Part shown: positions 10,740 through 22,872 of the stretch, in pieces | Layout: each line of letters starts with the position of its first letter | Position numbering within the stretch: position 1 is the stretch's first letter | Assembly: GCA_035578905.1 (NCBI GenBank) | Contig: JAQJVL010000800.1 | Location: 30,001 to 94,000 of the forward strand | DNA from: Stictocephala bisonia | Taxonomy: Eukaryota; Arthropoda; Insecta; Hemiptera; Membracidae | Reading direction: 5' to 3' | Length of the DNA stretch: 64,000 nt | The notes under the pieces: generated by a model | Databases searched by the model: none | What the model was told of the DNA's origin: nothing | The model's input: the letters and a program-made list of their open reading frames with translations, nothing else | Translations under genes and position numbers: made by a program

Positions 10740-13700
10740 ACCACTTTTTAACAGTTTTAAAGATAGCTAAGTGACTGTTCTTAAAAATTCCTCACAATAC
10801 TGTACAGTAAACAAAAACGGTTTCAATGTTTTACAAAATTGATTTAAGTTGTTAAAAGCACTTAACCATACAGAAACTAAGTTATAAATTCTAGGAGCAT
10901 TCCAAGTAAAAGAATGTTGACATACAGTAAGTATCGTTTTAGGTACTTGGAATAGTAAATGCCGAAAGTTATATTTATTGTTATCTTGAAAAATAGTTGT
11001 AGAGCTTCGAATAAAGAAAATTGTTAAAACTTTGTAAATGTAAAGATTTGGAATTGGAAGAATTTTCAACTGTAGAAATAGAGGCCAGGAAGGAGTTAAT
11101 ATGGGACTAGTAATGATACGTATGAAGGATTTTTGAAGGATAGTGAGAGGATATAACGTAGAAGCATAAGTGCACCCCAACATGCAAGGCCATAACTCAG
11201 TCTGGAGCTTACTAGAGCATGATAAACTTCTAACAACACTTTACATGGACAAACATCACGCAGAAAATAGAAGCTCCTAACGCTTCCTAACATTTTCTTT
11301 TTCACTTTATTTACATGACCTCTCCATGACAAATTTGAATCTATTACAAGTTCCAAGTACTTAATTTCTCCTTCTTTGGCAATTCTAAGGCATGAACAAT
11401 TTGTATGACTTTTGCAACATAAATCATGATAAATCGATTCGTTATATATAGACTGTCTACTACTTAGGTTAAAAATCATTTATTTAGTTTTTTCACTGAG
11501 ACACATGAAATTGTTCTCAAACCAGAATCTCAGTAGCCTTAAATCTTCCTGTATTTTGTCATAAATTGTATCTAGACTGTCATAGCAGTAAGTTAGGGCT
11601 GTGTCATCTGCAAAAGCTGTTATATTTCAATTTATTTTCCCATAACAGAGATCATTAACATATATTAAAAATAGAATTGGGCCAAGGACTGAACTCTGTG
11701 GAACACCATATTTAATTGTTAAATAATCGCTTTTATCAATTCCCAATCGAACACATTGTTTCCTGCCAGTCAGGTAGCTACGAAACCAATTATGAGCTAT
11801 TCCTCTTATGCCTGCTTTCTACATTTTGTTTAAAAGTATGGTGTGATCCACAGTGTCGAAAGCTTTGGTTATGTCAATATATAAGGCTGCACAATGCTTA
11901 TCTTTATTTAATCCATCATATGTATTGTTCAAAAAATTAAGCAAGGAATATTCTGAACTCATTTTTTCTCTAAATCATATTGGTTATCACTCAAAAACTT
12001 AATGTTTTCTAAGTATATCATCAATCTCTTTTTGACTAATTTCTCAAACACCTTAGCAAAGCTTAACAATAGTGAAATAGGTCAGTAACAATCAATATTT
12101 TTCCTATCCTCCTTTTTATAAATGGGTATAATATCAGCTTTTTTAAAACAATCTAGAAATTCACCATCAACAAAGCTTCTATTAAAAAGTTATGTTGAAA
12201 CTGGTGATATTAGAAAAGGGATTTTCTTCACCAAAAATGTATTCACACTGTCGTCTCCAGGTGCTTTATTATTTTTAAGTTTAATAATGATAGATTGAAT
12301 CTCTTGTTCGTCAGTGGGAAACATGAACATGGAATTTTGTTCTTCAAAAGGCTGGAAATATTCATCGTACATATTTCAAACATTTTGAGTGTTGGATTTA
12401 ATTGAATTTCTTAATTTTTCAGCAATAAATACTTGTTGAATTCGCTTGTAATATCTTTGGAGTTTGTTATAACATTCGAACCAGCAACAATCTCACTTAT
12501 CTCTTTTTTCGTATCACTATTTTCACCAATTAAATCGTTTACAATTCTCCATTGAGCACAAGGGTTCCCTGCACAGTTTTCAAATTTGTTTGGATAATAT
12601 TGTTCTTTTTTCTTTCTTATGATACTGCGCAGCCAGTTTCTGTAACTTTTATAATACTCTTTCAGTCTAAAACCATAAGGTATAGCTTTCATTAGCACAT
12701 AGTTTTTTCTTCACTGCAATCTTTCTACATAAATCGTCAGACATCCAAGGGGTTAGCTTGACTGGTAGATTATAATTACTCGTTACTTTATTTTCAACAC
12801 ACTTAGCAATGGTAAGAGCAAGAGTATCTAAAAAAGATTCAAACACATCAGGAACTGATACATTTGTTTTTACAACTAGGTTCCAATCAATATTTAGTAA
12901 TTCATTTTGTAATTTATTGTAATCGTTTTTGTAAAATGTTTTATTGTTATTGTATTGGGCAGGAATATTTCTAAAATTCAATTTCAGTACTATCATTGAG
13001 GGATCTGTAATATCTAAATGCATAACCAAAGCTTCGTAGTTAACAATTCGTAGTTCGTAGAAACAATTTATTACATTACAATACTCGATATGTTGCTAAT
13101 CAAAATTTCCGGTTACCAAAGGTTAAAAAAGCAATTTTTCGTCACTCTTTTAGCTATTTGGGACCAAAATGTTTTAATCAACTGCCTATAAAAATAAAAA
13201 ATATTTCAAACTTGAAATCATTTAGTAAAAACACAATTATTTGGCTTCTACTGAAAGATGAGATACACTTTGTTAATACAGTAGTCTAGTTGTTTATATA
13301 ACAAGAAGTTTTTTTTAGTATTTTTAAATTTTATAATAAATTTTATCATTAATTAAGTTTATTTTTAAGATACCGCAGTGGCGACTTTTAATTTTGTTTT
13401 CTTGTAATGCTAGACTCTAGAATGATTAGTTTCTAAGCTATTAATTTTATGTTTATTCCTTTACTGGTCACACTACTAGTAATAGTGACCAGTTTAAATT
13501 TCCAATTATTATAATGTTACTTAAAACTGTCTTTATAAAATGGAAATAAATTATTATTATTATTATAGTTTATAAGTGGCAAATCATTCCTACATATCAT
13601 CATAGAACAGTGATCTAAACAGGTGTGACTTTGGGCTACAATTCTTGTCGGCTCATCAATTAAACACTTCAAACCACTACTAGCCAACAATGCTAAATAT

Positions 13701-14165
13701 CTTTCAACAATATGGTCATTTTTAGCCAAAATATCGCAGTTAATATCACCAGTATAGACAATGTTACGACCATGGTTTTTAAAAAGTAGGTGCTGAAGGT
13801 CAGTCAGATACTGTGCGAGGGGAACCCCGTGCAGTCTGTAGACGGCGAGCAGCTCAAGCTCAATGTTATCTATGTGACAGGTTATTTGGAGGCAGTCAGC
13901 TGATTGTAAGTCTGTTAGTCTATCTACTTTAATGCTCTGATTACAATCACGCACATACACTGCTACATCCCCAGAGCGATATTTTTCATTACAGATTAAA
14001 ACCAACAATTTTAAATAAATTTAAATCATGTTCTGAAATCAAAATTTCTGTCAGTGAAATCATATCTAGTTTAAAAGATAACGTTTACAAATGGGCGAAG
14101 AAATAATCATAGTTTTGCCTAAGACTTCTGATGTTTTGATTCATTATCACTAAAGATTGTTCTAA
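10740..14165 (-). pseudogene. Decayed LINE (non-LTR retrotransposon), endonuclease plus reverse transcriptase, CR1/Jockey-like
   Basis: Broken minus-strand frames follow the order of a LINE ORF2. An APE-type endonuclease lies at about 14165-13570: near 14135 a frame reads NQNIRSLRQN, then LTEILIS, and TGDINCDIL holds the catalytic GDxN. A linker follows at about 13029-12190 (PVKLTPWMSDDL, then LKNNKAPGDD). The reverse transcriptase is at about 12150-11500 with GVPQ, LGPILFLIYVNDL and FADDTA near 11590. The C-terminal part is at about 11479-10780 (SRLSYGLACWG, FTWNAPRIYN). Stops and frameshifts break it throughout. These domains cut target DNA and copy RNA in LINEs. The copy cannot be active. 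Clade assignment is by motif style only. Confidence 0.85.
13040..13568 (+). pseudogene. Second LINE 3' end inserted in the minus-strand LINE
   Basis: On the + strand a frame from about 13105 reads a typical LINE C-terminal end with LPKVKKAIF, SYLGPKCFNQLPIKIKN and LKSFSKNTIIWLLL. About 300 bp of 3' untranslated sequence follows and ends in (ATT)n at about 13548-13568. It sits between the endonuclease and linker parts of the older minus-strand LINE, whose homology stops at about 13570 and resumes at about 13030. A 5'-truncated insertion with a short simple-repeat tail is usual for CR1/L2-type LINEs. Confidence 0.65.
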
Positions 14166-14574
14166 TTTACCACTCAAGATTAATTAGAAAACAATTAAAA
14201 AAAACATTTACTAGCGTACCACATATCATACATTCACTCAGTCTCACGCACAATCAATATTATCAGATTTATCCAAGCAAAATATAATCTATATTCCATT
14301 ATATAAACTATGCTACATTTCACACCACAATTTAAAATAACACAAATTAGAATAACAAAATAGTGATATTTAGCCAAATTTAGCGCAATTCAAAGACTCT
14401 CACAAAATAACATGGTTTAGGTACATATATAAAGAAAAATAAAATAAAAACAAGAATAAAGAAATTATCATCCCCTTATAATACATAATATTAACTATCC
14501 ATAGTTCACAAACATATTCATTCACACATACATTCGTACTGACATACTTGCACATACATACAAGTTTGTAGTCA
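14166..14574. other. AT-rich sequence, nothing recognised
   Basis: Upstream (minus-strand sense) of the LINE endonuclease; may include decayed LINE 5' sequence. No motif supports a gene. Confidence 0.35.
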
Positions 14575-14690
14575 ACAGCACCAGTCACCGCAACAGTTTT
14601 GCTCATTTTTAGCTTGTTATTCAAATACTTGCCCTTACAATATTTTATTTTTAATTAATTACTACCTCAATGGGTTGATAAAATATATCA
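14575..14690 (+). repeat. Dispersed repeat shared with 23940-24035
   Basis: GTCACCGCAACAGTTTTGC, CTCATTTTTAGCTTGTT, TTAATTAATTAC and CAATGGGTT occur here in the same order and spacing as at about 23945-24035, where they form the 3' part of a tRNA-derived SINE. This copy lacks the tRNA-like head. Confidence 0.6.
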
Positions 14691-15728
14691 CATAATTTAT
14701 TATAGTTATGCACCAAAAAGGAAAAATCAGTCACTTTAGGTAGCCTTAAGAATTTTTTTGAACTTTTCCTGCACCACATTTATTACTCATAAGGACACTA
14801 ACAATTTAATTTTTAAACATTTCAAAAATAATGTTTGATCAAATACTCTTAACACCCTATGAGTTATCAACATTCCTCCAAAGATGATGATGACTTGTAG
14901 GCTTGTGTTAACAGGTATGCTAATTGTAGAGGAATAAAGCATAGGCTGGCCTTAATAGGGTTGCCAATATAACTCATCAACTGCCAAACCCTACTTTTTA
15001 CCCTCCATAAAAACCAAGACTGTATGTGTCCATAAAATCGTCTTACAACATCATTCTGCATGTGGCTTACAAAAATATAGACAGTAACCAACTTACCCTA
15101 CTTCAAATTTGAAAACTTAATCATATGATTTATAAAACTATGATGAATATAAATTCATCTAACCCGAAAAATTAAAAAAAAAACTGTCTTTACTCCATAT
15201 GTTGAAATGCAAAGGTTTTACTTTTATGCATTACTATAAAAAAAAAAAAAAAACAGCAATATAATAACATTTCTATTGGTTGGGTGTACCCAAATCTGTG
15301 AGTTATAACTAATTCTTGTATATAGTTATAAATCTAGTTTGTTCATACATTAATTCAATCTAATGAACTTAAAATTCAAATTTTAGCTTCAGCCCCTTTT
15401 AAATTTATGAACTCTGTCAATGCATAATAGACTTTTTTTTGAAAATGCAGCCATTGAGTTATACTACCTCCAATGGTACTTTGTTAAAAAAAACGAATAT
15501 AAAAAACTGGAGTGCTTCCAACACTTCTCCGTTATCTGTGTTTTGGATATTCTGTAAAACTATTAATACTTAATGCTATAATCATGGAAATTGATTTTTG
15601 GAATAATTTAATCAAAACATATCCTTAAATAGAGTTAATACTCATACATGTAAATGGAATATATAGTAAATGTTCTCCTTGTATAGAATAATTTTTCATC
15701 AAGTGCAAACAAATTAAAAGCTGTCTGA
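14691..15728. other. AT-rich sequence upstream of the receptor gene
   Basis: No exon or repeat recognised. A poly-A run of about 15 lies at 15239-15253. Confidence 0.4.
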
Positions 15729-15980
15729 TTTTGGTAAGTCAATTCATAGTATTCATATAGCTTATTTTGGTAAGTCAGTTCATAGTATTCATATAGCTTA
15801 TTTTGGTAAGTCAGTTCATAGTATTCATATAGCTTATTTTGGTAAGTCAATTCATAGTATTCATATAGCTTATTTACTGTGCAAACAAATAGATTATAAT
15901 TACATCTATTTTGGTAAGTCAATTCATAGTATTCATATAGCTTATTTACTGTGCAAACAAATAGATTATAATTACATCAT
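15729..15980. repeat. 36 bp tandem array (5 units) with a duplicated 3' segment
   Basis: TTTTGGTAAGTCA is followed by TTCATAGTATTCATATAGCTTA in units of 36 bp, four in a row from 15729 to about 15870. A segment with TTTACTGTGCAAACAAATAG then follows, and one more unit plus that segment again (to about 15978). An open frame on the minus strand across this array is only the repeat read as protein. Confidence 0.9.
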
Positions 15981-16304
15981 GTTCTTGTTTAAACTCCAAA
16001 ATTTACTTGCATCCCTATTTAAGGTAAACAAATATTGTCTTGCTAAAAAACTGACTTGTTAATTGATGCTTAACATCGGATGGACACAAGTTGAAAGGTG
16101 ATGGCCTACTTGATAATTGATTAGCAATTGAAAGTGCCTTTAACCGACACAGATTGACATCAAAGGGCTGAGAACACTCAAAGTGCTGTTAATTATTAGT
16201 AAATTACTAGAGGTGACATGTTTAATTAATAAAGGTTACATGGTTTTATACCGTGAAGAAAGATAATAAGTATTTTATTGGGATTACCAATACAGTTAAG
16301 AAAT
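15981..16304 (+). promoter_or_regulatory. Presumed 5' flank / 5' UTR of the gustatory receptor gene
   Basis: This is the sequence before the first recognised coding exon. No TATA box or initiator stands out in so AT-rich a background. A 5' untranslated exon could lie here or further upstream. The role is inferred from position only. Confidence 0.25.
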
Positions 16305-16393
16305 ATGTCTGGAAGACTACAACAAATTGTGGAAAGAGACTTATTTTTTTATCCAAATGAAGAAATTTTTCGGCCCTCCGAGATATTTAAAAG
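16305..16393 (+). CDS. Sugar-type gustatory receptor, exon 1 (start)
   Basis: First coding exon of a gustatory receptor of the insect sugar/trehalose receptor family, a seven-pass membrane protein of taste neurons that responds to sugars. It reads 29 codons from ATG, starting MSGRLQQIVERDLFFYPNEE, plus two bases (AG) before a GTAAAC donor. An acidic, soluble N-terminus fits the cytoplasmic N-terminus of the family. The start was chosen because it is the only ATG of the open frame before the donor and because the phase matches exon 2. This is weaker evidence than for exons 3, 4 and 6, since N-termini of these receptors are poorly conserved. Confidence 0.6.
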
Positions 16394-17159
16394 GTAAACT
16401 ACCATTACTCTCTTAATAAATAATAACATTGACAGTTAAATTTACCAACTAGTATTAAAAAAACACCAATCAATGATAAAATGTCATTAATTGCTCGGTA
16501 GCATATTTTTGTTTAAAGTCTAACTTCAAAACTCCCAGTTCGATCAAAATCAGAGTTGAAACAAATTTTTAAAGGGATCAGTTGATAACCACCAGCTTTT
16601 CATTTGTGGTATTAATTAACAACACTTTCTATGGAATAGTAGACCTTAGTTTCTACAAAAAGGATCCTTCTCCTACACTTTTATTAAAAGTTGCAAATCA
16701 GGTGCTCAGATGTGCAACTAATAGAAATGCTCATTCTTAAACTTTCATTCAAGTCAGGCATCGTTTATTCAAAGTGGCCCCCACATCCTAAGCCACAAAC
16801 CAATATCTCTACTTAAGCTGCAAGCAAAAACTGTCATACAAGCTAGGATTGAACCCTTAACATTCTAAGCTGCATCTCCACAAGGTATGCTTGACTATTT
16901 CACGCCTTTGAACAATAATATTGAAAAAATCTATTACCAATCAAATTAAGGCTAAATATCTAAACTTTGCTTAATTTATTGATCATTTTTCACATTGGGA
17001 CTAATTTTAACTATGATAAGATAATATATTATTGGTTGGCTGTTAGTAAATTATTTAGTAATAAAACGCTACTAATTAAATAAAATTGTTTGCAAACTTT
17101 TAAATTAAGTTTTGAATTAAGTATATTTTTAAATGAAGAATATATTTCTGTTATTACAG
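16394..17159 (+). other. Receptor intron 1
   Basis: 766 bp AT-rich intron bounded by GTAAAC and TTACAG. No repeat recognised. Confidence 0.55.
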
Positions 17160-17303
17160 CAATGATAGAACGTTTAAGGATTCAAGAAAGATGCGGCAAA
17201 ACAAGTGGAGTTTTTTTAACAAATGGATGAAACACTTCAATTCATCCACAAAAATAGCCACGATGAGACCAAAGCAAGCATGGGCTACCAAATCATCAGC
17301 TAG
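17160..17303 (+). CDS. Sugar-type gustatory receptor, exon 2
   Basis: A good acceptor (TTTCTGTTATTACAG) precedes this exon. It takes one base to complete a Ser codon, reads 47 codons and leaves two bases (AG) before a GTTAGT donor. The product is basic and soluble (RKMRQNKWSFFNKWMKHF), consistent with the intracellular N-terminal region before the first membrane segment. The 144 bp length keeps the phase between exons 1 and 3. There is no recognisable domain by itself; the call rests on splice sites, phase and position. Confidence 0.6.
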
Positions 17304-17489
17304 GTTAGTGTGTAGTGGAGTGTATCAATTCATGTTTTAGCTATAGTAAGTAAATTTAAAATGAGATAAATAAAATTAATTATCATCAATCCTACAAGAG
17401 ATAAGTATGTTCACACTCAGTGATAGGGGTACTTTACAAGGATAATCAGCACTCAGTAGAAAATTAGTAGTAGAGCTATCAGTGGCTCC

Positions 17490-18065
17490 CTCATTGCAAC
17501 CCCTCTCCATGACTTCCCCCACAACACAGCACCCACAGATATAAGAGGCAAAAAAGCACTTCTCAGAGAGTTTAAAAAGATCTTATTTACTCTGAATCTC
17601 CCCATTTTGCAAGATATCATACAACGTGCAGGGCAACTTCAATCTAGAAAACCTGCTCCTCAACTAGCTTCCCAGTTATTCTCAAACAAATTTTCGCCAA
17701 AAACCAACTGGGTGTTAACTTGAGATATGTTTGACGGTATCAGACCTTATTACCGCCATCAGTGGAATAAACCTTCCTCGTAAGGAATGGACAGTTGAGT
17801 AAATTTCACACGAGGTGAGAACATGCAACTACTGGAAATTTAAATGGGGACTGGCAAATGACCAGTCATGTGATTGCAGAGATGAATTTCAAACTATGGA
17901 TCACAGAGTCAATGAGTGCCCATTGTGTTCTTTTCAGGGGAGATTAGCTGATATTCATTCAATCGGAGAAGCAGGCTTTGAATAAATGGTTAAGCAACCT
18001 GGATTTAGCCTAGATCAATATTTAAACATTAAAACAGAAGCACTTTGTACTGTAATTAGTATATT
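17490..18065 (+). pseudogene. LINE C-terminal remnant in receptor intron 2
   Basis: A + strand frame from about 17745 reads INLPRKEWTVE, then NYWKFKWGLANDQSCDC, EFQTMDHRVNECPLCSF and GRLADIHSIGEAGFE, with stops. The KWGL..S..CDC...QTMDH...ECPL arrangement is the usual zinc-knuckle-like C-terminal end of Jockey/R1-type LINE reverse transcriptases. Upstream, 17490-17740 has collinear but broken coding (for example LASQLFSNKFSPKTNWVLT). The related copy is at 2990-3310. Confidence 0.7.
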
Positions 18066-18195
18066 GGAGAGACAGGACATCAGCCAACTTACCTTAAAAG
18101 ACAAATTCACTAACACCAGAGTAGTAGTAGTAACAAACACAAAATAAACACAATCTCACAAATTTTCAATACCACTGGCATTTTCTTCAGGTGAG

Positions 18196-18198
<3 letters not shown>

Positions 18199-18242
<44 letters not shown>

Positions 18243-18396
18243 GTAGAGGGGGAGAGGGGGAGAGAGGGAGAGAGGGAGAGAGGGAGAGAGGGAGAGAGGG
18301 AGGGAGGGAGTGAGTGAGTGAGTGAGTGAGTGAGTGAGTGAGTGAGTGAGTGAGTGAGTGAGTGAGTGAGTGAGTGAGTGAGTGAGTGAGTGAGTG

Positions 18397-18444
<48 letters not shown>

Positions 18445-18449
18445 TACAT
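18199..18449. repeat. Composite microsatellite (TA)n-(GA)n-(GTGA)n-(GA)n
   Basis: (TA) of about 32 bp, GA/GGGAGA-rich sequence to about 18308, roughly 23 GTGA units to about 18400, then (GA) of about 40 bp. The frames through it are not genes. Confidence 0.95.
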
Positions 18450-18504
18450 ATGTGTAATTCTTTTAATCTTTCATTGGTTTGGTGGCTGGTATTTGAATTC
18501 CATA

Positions 18505-18506
<2 letters not shown>

Positions 18507-18560
<54 letters not shown>
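18507..18560. repeat. (TA)n microsatellite
   Basis: About 27 TA dinucleotides, 60 bp after the composite microsatellite and mirroring its left-hand TA run. Confidence 0.95.
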
Positions 18561-18562
<2 letters not shown>

Positions 18563-19321
18563 GAAAATTAATAAAAAATACAAAATATTGCATTAATAAA
18601 ATGTATACATGAATTTGTTAAAAATGTAATGGAGAATATTATGATATACTGTAGAAATTCTTAGCTGATTTAGAAAAAATAGAGTAGTTGTAAACTAAAA
18701 CCACTGTTTTTTTTTTTTTTTTTTATTTAATTGTTCATGAAGTTCACTGACAAAATCCCTCTTTAAAATTACTAATTATAATTTTCAAAATATAGAAAAT
18801 CCAAAATTGTGTGTAAAACAAGTAATTATAAACTTTCAACGTATTATTTACATTCTAAAATGTTTTATATTAGTGTAAACAAACAAATAATACAGATCAC
18901 TACATGACGCCATAATATGGAAACTGGTGGCAACAACAACAGCTGAAGCACATAAATTGTAATTTCATTCTGTCCCTCAAATCTATATTTCATTTATCTG
19001 GGCACTGGAATAAACTATGAAGCCTGATGTTTACAATAAAAAAGATTAGAGCTAAAACTGTCAACAGAGTACAAAATTAAATGCCATTAATATTAGCGAT
19101 AGCTGAATGGTCAAAATGCGGCAATTAATGCAGATATACTTGACCATCGCAAGTATTATGGATATCATTTGGAGGATTAAAAATTAAGAGACATTATACA
19201 TTTGTAGATAAAAATCCTTTTAAAACGCCAAAAACATTATTTACATCATGAATTCATAGTTCACATTATTTTTTCATGAATTTTAATTTTACATCACATA
19301 TACAGGTTGATCAACTCAAGG
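18561..19321. other. Intron 2 sequence, nothing recognised
   Basis: AT-rich intronic DNA with a run of about 19 T at 18707-18724. No exon or named repeat. Confidence 0.4.
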
Positions 19322-20608
19322 TGACCACAGTTGGGTTCTAAAAAAGTATTAGTTTTACAGCAAACTTTAAATGGGGAACTTTACCTCATTTTTTATGCTC
19401 ATTACGTAGGTAAAATTTTAAAAATAGGTTGCCATTTTCCACTTTGGTGGTCAACTTTGAAATTCTTATGGAAACCCCTATTTTTTATGATTAATTTAGC
19501 ATTTACTAGTAATTCTAAGAATTTGTTACTCTTGGTATTGTTTTGATATATTTAACCGTTTCGCCGCAGGAAAGCTGAAAGTTTCAGAAATCCTTATTAC
19601 AGCAATTTAATAAGAGGCGTGTTCTGCCATTTACAAAAATAAAGCTTAACTTATAATGCATTATTTTTACTCAATTGAATGTTGAAAAGCTCTTGAAATT
19701 TCACTAATTCATATTTTATACAAAAATATTAGAATTACATAGTTTAAGTTTTAAAATTTGGTTGCAATTTTCCAATTAGCGAGCAATTTTGAAATTACTT
19801 AAGGTAACCCCTATTTAACAATAAAAATACAACAGTCCTGTTTTGCTATTTACAAATAATAAGGATTAACCCAGTGTACATTAGTTGTATTTGATTGAAT
19901 GTTAAAAAGCTGTTGCATTTTCACAAATACGTTTTTTTTTAATCTCTGGGTTAATCCTTATTCTTTGTAAATGGTAAAACATGACTATTTAATAAATTGT
20001 TAAACTAAGATTTTCTGAAACTTTCAGTGCTCCTAGGAGGAAAACGGTTAAGTATATTAAAATAATATCAAGAATAAAAAATGCTTAGAATCACTAGTTA
20101 AACTTAAATCCATCATAGAAATAAAGGTTACCATAAGTCATTTCAAAGTTGCCAGCTAATTGGAAAAGGCGACAGAATTTTAAAACAAACTACGTGATTG
20201 TAATATTTTTAAATAAAATATGTATTTACGAAACTGCAAGAGCTTTTCAACATTCAATTGAATAAAAATAATGCATTATAAGCTAAGCTTTATTTTTGTA
20301 AATGGCAGAACATGCCTCTTGTAAGTATTTCTGAAACTTTCAGCACTCCTAGCGGCGAAACGGTTAGTATATCAAAATAATACCAAGAGTACAAAAATTC
20401 TTAGAATTACTAGTAAAACTGAAATTCATAATAAAAAATAGGGGTTTCCATAAGAAATTTCATGAATCTTATGGATCACCATATTGGAAAGAGGTGATCG
20501 AATTTTAAAATTTGACCTGATTTCATTGTGATGAATATAAAAAATTATGTAAAGTTGCCCATTTACAGTTTGCTGTAAAATTAATACTTTTTGAGATCCC
20601 AATACTAT
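19322..20608. mobile_element. Foldback element 2 (inverted arms of about 500-600 bp)
   Basis: The left arm (about 19325-19900) and the right arm (about 20030-20605) are inverted copies. Shared landmarks include AGTATTAGTTTTACAGCAAACT with its complement near 20575, GGAAACCCCTATTTTTTAT with ATAAAAAATAGGGGTTTCC, CCGTTTCGCCGC with GCGGCGAAACGG, and TGCCATTTACAAAAATAAAGC with its complement. No transposase frame. Two small frames at 19331-19546 and 20426-20644 are the two arms of the repeat. Confidence 0.85.
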
Positions 20609-21545
20609 ATAAATATTAAAAACATATTCAGATCTGTGCTTCAAAGTCTCAATCTACCTGATTTTACCATTTTATTTTTTTTTAATTTAAGTTTAAATGT
20701 GCAAAGGTTGTGTAATATTATGATTCAATAACTACATATTTAAGATCAGTTCTCGTAAGTTACATATTTGAGTCATGGATGCCAACTTAGACAAAATCTG
20801 TATTTTCACTTTTTTTACAATACTTTATTAACATTGAATTTATGTTCCATAAATATTTGAAACAAGACCTAAAAACATAAAAAAGTATTCCTTTCTTGTA
20901 TTTTTAAACTAAATGGTTAGTGAGGCAAAATTAAATTAATAATCTGAACAGTCAGTTTGTTAAATATTGACCATGCAAAAAGTATGGACATTTCAACATT
21001 ACCATCAACTTAAACCTTAAAAAATTAATTATAAGTTGACTGCCTTCTTGCAATCCACACATACGGTGCTCTATTCTGCCCAATTAAAAAATAACTATTT
21101 AAGGAATTCCTGGATTGCTTTTAAATTTATTTTTATCTAAAACCCATAAATTAAAAACAGTATACCATTTTCAACTAATATTTCCTTAAAATACTCATAT
21201 CGCAGATGTGTGGAAGGGCAAGAGGGCTGTCAAAATCATATTATCTATTTGATTCACAAGGAGTTGAGTATTTAAAGGAAGGGTAGGTGGAAGACAGTTG
21301 AAATGTTTGAAGGGTAGGTAGTTTTTATAATACTCATTTACTAAGAAGTTCATGATTTATTTGAAACATATTACACAAACCAAATAATAAATTATATATT
21401 TTGAGTATTGATATTTTTCCAGACATTTAAAAACTAAATTAATTATTAATTCCTTTTTTCATGTGGAGAGAATGATATATTTGATACTTGAATGTATCTT
21501 TACTTTCTGTAAGTATACTAGCTTACAATACACAACTCTCTTATA
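20609..21545. other. Intron 2 sequence, nothing recognised
   Basis: AT-rich sequence between the foldback element and the mariner. Confidence 0.4.
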
Positions 21546-22870
21546 CGAGGTGTGATCAAAAAGTTCCAGGACTGAATTTTTATACATTTATTCATACAAC
21601 ATACAGGTTATTCGAATTTGTCTCCTTCAAAGTACTCCCCTTGGGAAGCTACACACTTTTCCCACCGGTGTTTCCACTGATCAAAGGCCCCAGTAAACTC
21701 TTCTTTTGTAAAGGTGTTTAGCAGTTCCGTTGTTTTTTCTTTAATTTCGTCAACTGTTTGAAATCTTCGTCATTTCAGGGGTCTCTTGAGCTTCGGGAAA
21801 AGAAAAAAGTCGGCTGGAGCCAGGTCAGGTGAGTAGGGGGGCTGAGGAATGACAGTAATTGCATTTTTTACACAAGTCATGGATAACTAATGCAGAGTGA
21901 ACAGGAGCATTGTCATGGTGAAGGACCCAATCACCACTTTGCCACAGCTCAGGTCTCTTTCTTCTCACAGCATTACGCAATTTTCTGAGGGTTTCAAGAT
22001 AAACACGATTAATTGTTTGACCTTGTGGAAGGAATTCATAGTAGACAACACCTTTACAGTCAAAGAAAACCATAAGCATGACCTTCACATTTGATTTGAC
22101 TTGACGTGCTTTCTTAGGTCTTGGAGAGCCATTTGATGTCCATTGTGATGATTGTGCTTTTGTTTCCACATCGTAACCAAAAACCCATGTCTCGTCTCAC
22201 GTAATGACATGTTTCAAGAAGCTTTCGTCATTTGCTTTTTGAAGAAGTTCCTCAGAAACATGAATTCGGTTTGTTTTTGGTCTTCAGTCAACAGTTTTGG
22301 CACAAACTTTGCTGCAACATGACGCATTTGAAGTTTTTCAGTTAAAATTTCCTGACATGACCCAAATGAAATGTTACACTCTTCTGCCATTTCTCGGATT
22401 GTTAGTCAACGGTATGATCGTATGAGAGCGTTCACTTTAGCAACATTGTCATCATTGATTGAAGTTGAAGGGCGTCCAGAACGAGCATCGTCGTCTGTGG
22501 ATGTTTGGCCATCTTTAAACCTCTTGAACCACTGATGGCAACATGATCGGCTTAGACATTCTTCACCAAAAGCCTCTTGTAACATCAAAAAGGTTTCAGA
22601 AAATGTTTTGTTCAGTTTCACACAAAACTTCACACAAACACGTTGCTCTTCTTTCACATTCATTTTCATTAAACAAAAAAATAGCCAAACTCTATAAAAC
22701 TAACCTCTAACAATCTGTGCTAATGTTACTTTCAGTGATGTTATGATTGATCTGAAAACACAACTGTGTTACTGTTGAGGCAGGGAATACAATGCTGCCA
22801 ACCGCATCGCTGGGAGACATTGCATTCCCATAGTATGTAAAAAGTCCTGGAACTTTTTGATCGTACCTCG
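21546..22870 (-). mobile_element. mariner-family DNA transposon, 1325 bp, with TA duplication
   Basis: The terminal inverted repeats begin CGAGGTGTGATCAAAAAGTT at the left, and on the complementary strand CGAGGTACGATCAAAAAGTT at the right. Each is followed by CCAGGACT and flanked by TA (21544-21545 and 22871-22872). The length and TA target are normal for mariner. It contains a single transposase gene on the minus strand, broken by stops and frameshifts, so it is dead. Confidence 0.93.
21700..22669 (-). pseudogene. mariner transposase pseudogene
   Basis: The minus-strand frame from ATG at 22669 reads a helix-turn-helix DNA-binding start (MKMNVKEEQRVCVKFCVKLN) and the linker GQTSTDDDARSGRPSTS, and stops at 22406. 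Collinear pieces in other frames restore the catalytic domain. DETWVFGYDV near 22180 holds the first Asp, preceded by a stop. Around 22169-21825 lie VMLMVFFDCKGVVYYEFLPQ and HHDNAPVHSA with the second Asp. Near 21820 SPDLAPADFFLFP holds the third. All three catalytic positions are recognisable, but the frame is broken at least three times. Confidence 0.9.
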
Positions 22871-22872
22871 TA

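Noticed and set aside
15635..15922. 95-codon frame with YYELTYQNKLYE repeats
   Set aside because: It is exactly the 36 bp tandem array; no homology or splice context supports a gene.
18110..18612. Open frames with Thr-His-Ser-Leu or Ile-Tyr repeats
   Set aside because: Products of the TA, GA and GTGA microsatellites.
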